NCBI RefSeq assembly: GCF_037975245.1 | Contig: NC_092569.1 | Coordinates: 3,419,001 to 3,483,000, forward strand | Direction: 5' to 3' | From: Apostichopus japonicus | Taxonomy: Eukaryota; Echinodermata; Holothuroidea; Aspidochirotida; Stichopodidae | Length of the DNA: 64,000 nucleotides | Part shown: positions 61,690-64,000 of the stretch, piece by piece | Position numbering within the stretch: the first letter of the stretch is position 1 | Layout: every line of letters begins with the position of its first letter | The notes under the pieces: model-generated | Seen by the model: only the letters and a program-made list of their open reading frames with translations | Told to the model about the DNA's origin: nothing | The model's database searches: none | Translations under genes and position numbers: made by a program

Positions 61690-62100
61690 TCGATATACCT
61701 GATATCGGAAATATCTGCTATTTTTCATTCCCTTCAACGAAGTTTTATAATAGCCATTATAAGAGGTTGCAATATTTATACACCAATAAATTAACTGTGT
61801 CGGAATTTTCGAAAATTTCCTCACCAACATTCTTCATCATACTTTCCTCTACTCGTGCAATTTTGACCTGTCTGTTAGGGGTTCCAGGAGGTTTTTCTAT
61901 ATTGGTTGTCCATAGATTGAATTTTGTGCAACATTATGGGTATGTTTAAAAGTGATTTTATTCACGAGAAATGTGAATTCTCAACAAATAATGGGCTTAA
62001 AACCTTGAAAAGTGGGGCTTCCGGATATTGTGGGCCGTGACGTAGAATTACCTACAAAAGCATGATCCATAGGCAATGAGGTCGAACATGATGTGTGACT
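61690..62100. other. non-coding stretch
   Basis: Nothing supported beyond AT-rich sequence. Confidence 0.35.
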
Positions 62101-62103
62101 GGT

Positions 62104-62205
62104 GACAGTGGCGTCGCCAAGGGGGGGCCAGGGGGGGCACGTGCCCCCCCTGGAAAACCTAGTACCCCCCCGAGTGCCCCCCCATCTGAGATTTGGGTTG
62201 GTAAA
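62104..62205. mobile_element. G-tract transposon end starting CAGTGGCGTCGCCAAGG
   Basis: CAGTGGCGTCGCC followed by G7 and C7 blocks (GGGGGGGCACGTGCCCCCCC) is a transposon-like terminus also seen inverted at 63770-63842. No matching opposite end or target duplication was defined. Confidence 0.5.
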
Positions 62206-62209
62206 AAAA

Positions 62210-63020
62210 TATATATATATATTTTGTTATATTCAACTCCCATCATCTGAGTTGGTTTTTCATAAGGACAAAGAAGCACAGTAATTCGTATTTTCTTCAA
62301 ATGAGCTGCGAAAAAATGAAAAAGTTTATCCTTGAACGTCGGGTATCGAAGTCGTAACCCGCGCTTTCACAACAGGTGTCGATATTTACATTGAATTTGT
62401 CAGTGCTCACGCCGTACCAGCGGATATACACGTCCGCTTCGCGAGCTACATGACTGTGAGAAGGGAGGGTACTGCAATATGTTGCCTTGGTCTGAGGTTG
62501 ACAGGTTAGGAGCTGACGAAATGTGAGAATGTGAGGGTCCGCAGGCACTGTACTTGCCTATATTTGTGGACCCATATATTAACCCTGTTGTGTAGGGCGT
62601 GCAGAGGTCATTTGAGGTCAGATGCTTGTAGGAACAAATGGCGAATGTTCACACCTGCATACTGAGCCATACTCGATGTGTGATCAAATTTTGGATTGCA
62701 TGGTGAGATCCCTGATAGGAGCCAATAACGATGCTGAAACCTGTTACATCTTAATAGATAATGGGCGAAAACGAGAAGGACAAGAAAGGAGTCGGGGGTC
62801 ATGCACACATTAATTCAACAAATGTAGGTTCTATTGATATAGGGTTAGGCATAATATCGACAGCATGTGGTTCATATCCTCTGCAAAATTCTGCGCCTTG
62901 TTAAAATCATTACCTCAAAAATAGCAATTTCTGGAGATATCTTCAGATCGAATTTAGCATCAAATGTGGCAGCATTTTGCATCTAGCCCATCCTCCGTAT
63001 GCGAAAATTTTCCAAAGGGG
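62210..63020. other. non-coding stretch
   Basis: Open frames at 62297-62548 and 62608-62813 have no domain. A short AT run occurs at 62206-62222. Confidence 0.35.
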
Positions 63021-63027
63021 AGGGAGG

Positions 63028-63122
63028 GCAGTGGCGGTGGAACCGGGGGGGGGGGCTTGGGGGGCTCAGCCCCCAATGCAAAAGTTGAGGGGGAAAATGC
63101 ATGATAAGCCTCCCCCCCCCCC
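63028..63122. mobile_element. G-tract transposon end starting GGCAGTGGCGGTGGAACC
   Basis: CAGTGGCGGTGG followed by G11, GGGGGGCTCAGCCCCC and a C run. It has the same general design as the other CAGTGGCG ends in this part of the window. Confidence 0.45.
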
Positions 63123-63564
63123 CCAAGGCTCTGAAACGAGCATCTGCCCATTTTTCAATGCATACTTGTCGATCTGTCCGATGCACACGTATACTATATA
63201 GGTGTAATAATTTTAGTAAATGCTGGGGGGGGGGGGACCCTCGGCCCGTCCTCTTACTATAGACCACATTGTCACCCCAACCGCGTCTTCACGTCCCGTG
63301 AAAAGTGGAAGCAGTGAGTGTGAGTACCGGTATGCGCAACACAACTTCGTCTTAGACCAATGACTTGCTTCATTTCAGCCAGTTCTCCAACATCCCCTTA
63401 CTACACTCAAAAACGTCTTAGCGAGTACACTACGAGTAATAGCTACTCTCTTAAAACACCATCGAATATACAAATTACAATGTTTTTACAGACTTTTACG
63501 TGCAATCTGAGAAATTGCAGGCTTGAGACCCATATTTTAGGGCTAGCTATTCGCAGCATAAAAC

Positions 63565-63842
63565 ACTCGGGAAGTGCCGTTTCCGGCCATCTGGGGGTTT
63601 GAAAAACCCAAAATTTTCTTGTACGCTCCGCGCCAACCGATGGTGGCGCTCCGCTTAGATAGTCTCTACACATTAGCCCCCCTCCCAATAATTTTCCTGT
63701 TCCGCCGCGCCTGGGGGGCACCCCCTCCCCTTAGACTCCTCCCCCAGGACGGCGATACGTATCCATCTAAGTGCCCCCCCATCAAATGCTGGTGCCCCCC
63801 CTGTGCCCCCCCAGACTGAAAAGTCTGGTGACGCCACTGACT
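63565..63842 (-). mobile_element. CAGTGGCGTCACC-ended element containing repeat P, copy 2
   Basis: Read on the minus strand from 63842: CAGTGGCGTCACCAGACTTT, a TCTG repeat, three G7 blocks, then CTATCTAAGCGGAGCGCC and GGCGCGGAGCGTACAAGAAA, ending in the CCGGAAACGGCACTTCCC block. This links repeat P to the CAGTGGCG-type terminus, so both are parts of one element family. Confidence 0.6.
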
Positions 63843-63934
63843 GGTGACAATCTTCAAAAAGGTTATGGATGGAAAAAAAACTTTTGGGGAATACTTGATT
63901 CTCAGGCAAAAGTGCACATCTGGTTGGTCATTTT

Positions 63935-64000
63935 CAAGCCCGAGAAGTGCCATTTCCGGTGATCTGGGGGGTATCAAAACCAGAAATTTTCTTGTACGCT
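63935..64000. repeat. repeat P, copy 3, cut by the window end
   Basis: GAGAAGTGCCATTTCCGGTG and AATTTTCTTGTACGCT match copy 2; the sequence stops at the window edge. Confidence 0.6.

Noticed and set aside
62983-63977. Several Pro/Gly-rich frames on both strands
   Set aside because: They are translations of G-tract and C-tract transposon ends.

Overview
This is a eukaryotic nuclear window: AT-rich, intron-rich, and crowded with transposon debris and very long (TA)n arrays. Gene content (PSMB2, MRGBP, an ESCO1/2 acetyltransferase, a ferlin first exon), CR1/L2-like LINEs and tRNA-derived SINEs fit a marine invertebrate deuterostome. An echinoderm, possibly a sea cucumber, is my best guess, but this is inference from general character and no diagnostic marker was found. 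All exon models were assembled by reading splice signals and reading phase by eye; no transcript evidence was available.

Layout. 1-6.3 kb: no firm gene except a ferlin-like first exon (minus, 4741-4819); also an 8-bp-TSD hAT-like element, a second hAT-like element of 1126 bp, a TTAA-flanked MITE and a U2 snRNA-like sequence at 5803. 6.3-18.2 kb and 23.4-29.4 kb: two paralogous minus-strand loci, here called locus A and locus B. Each has a non-coding first exon, a near-identical signal-peptide exon, short internal exons that all begin and end in phase 1, and a Ser/Thr/Pro/Asp-rich last exon. Locus A predicts 103 residues and locus B 84. They share flanking, promoter and 3' UTR sequence, so they arose by segmental duplication. 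In locus A a 1.7-kb tandem duplication has duplicated a pair of mini-exons in frame. I do not recognise the family; it is the best candidate here for something undescribed.

15.2-22.6 kb: partly tandem tRNA-SINE units, the 3' part of one LINE, a nearly complete but decayed CR1/L2-like LINE (minus) carrying a nested G-rich element, and another tRNA-SINE. 25.09-25.26 kb: a perfect 85-bp inverted repeat with a 4-base loop between TA arrays.

31.2-37.2 kb: PSMB2 (proteasome beta-4 subunit), plus, six coding exons, 200 aa. 42.7-45.7 kb: MRGBP (NuA4/TIP60 subunit), minus, four exons, 155 aa. 47.7-55.8 kb: ESCO1/2-type cohesin acetyltransferase, plus, eight coding exons, 603 aa, with E2F- and CHR-like sites about 1.1 kb upstream. 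These three are ordinary housekeeping genes and share no obvious pathway. 57-64 kb: gene-poor, with one isolated signal-peptide exon (plus, 59166-59241) and a concentration of G-tract transposon ends and hAT-like MITEs. Five copies of one TTAA-flanked MITE family lie across the window, three of them inside introns of PSMB2 and ESCO.
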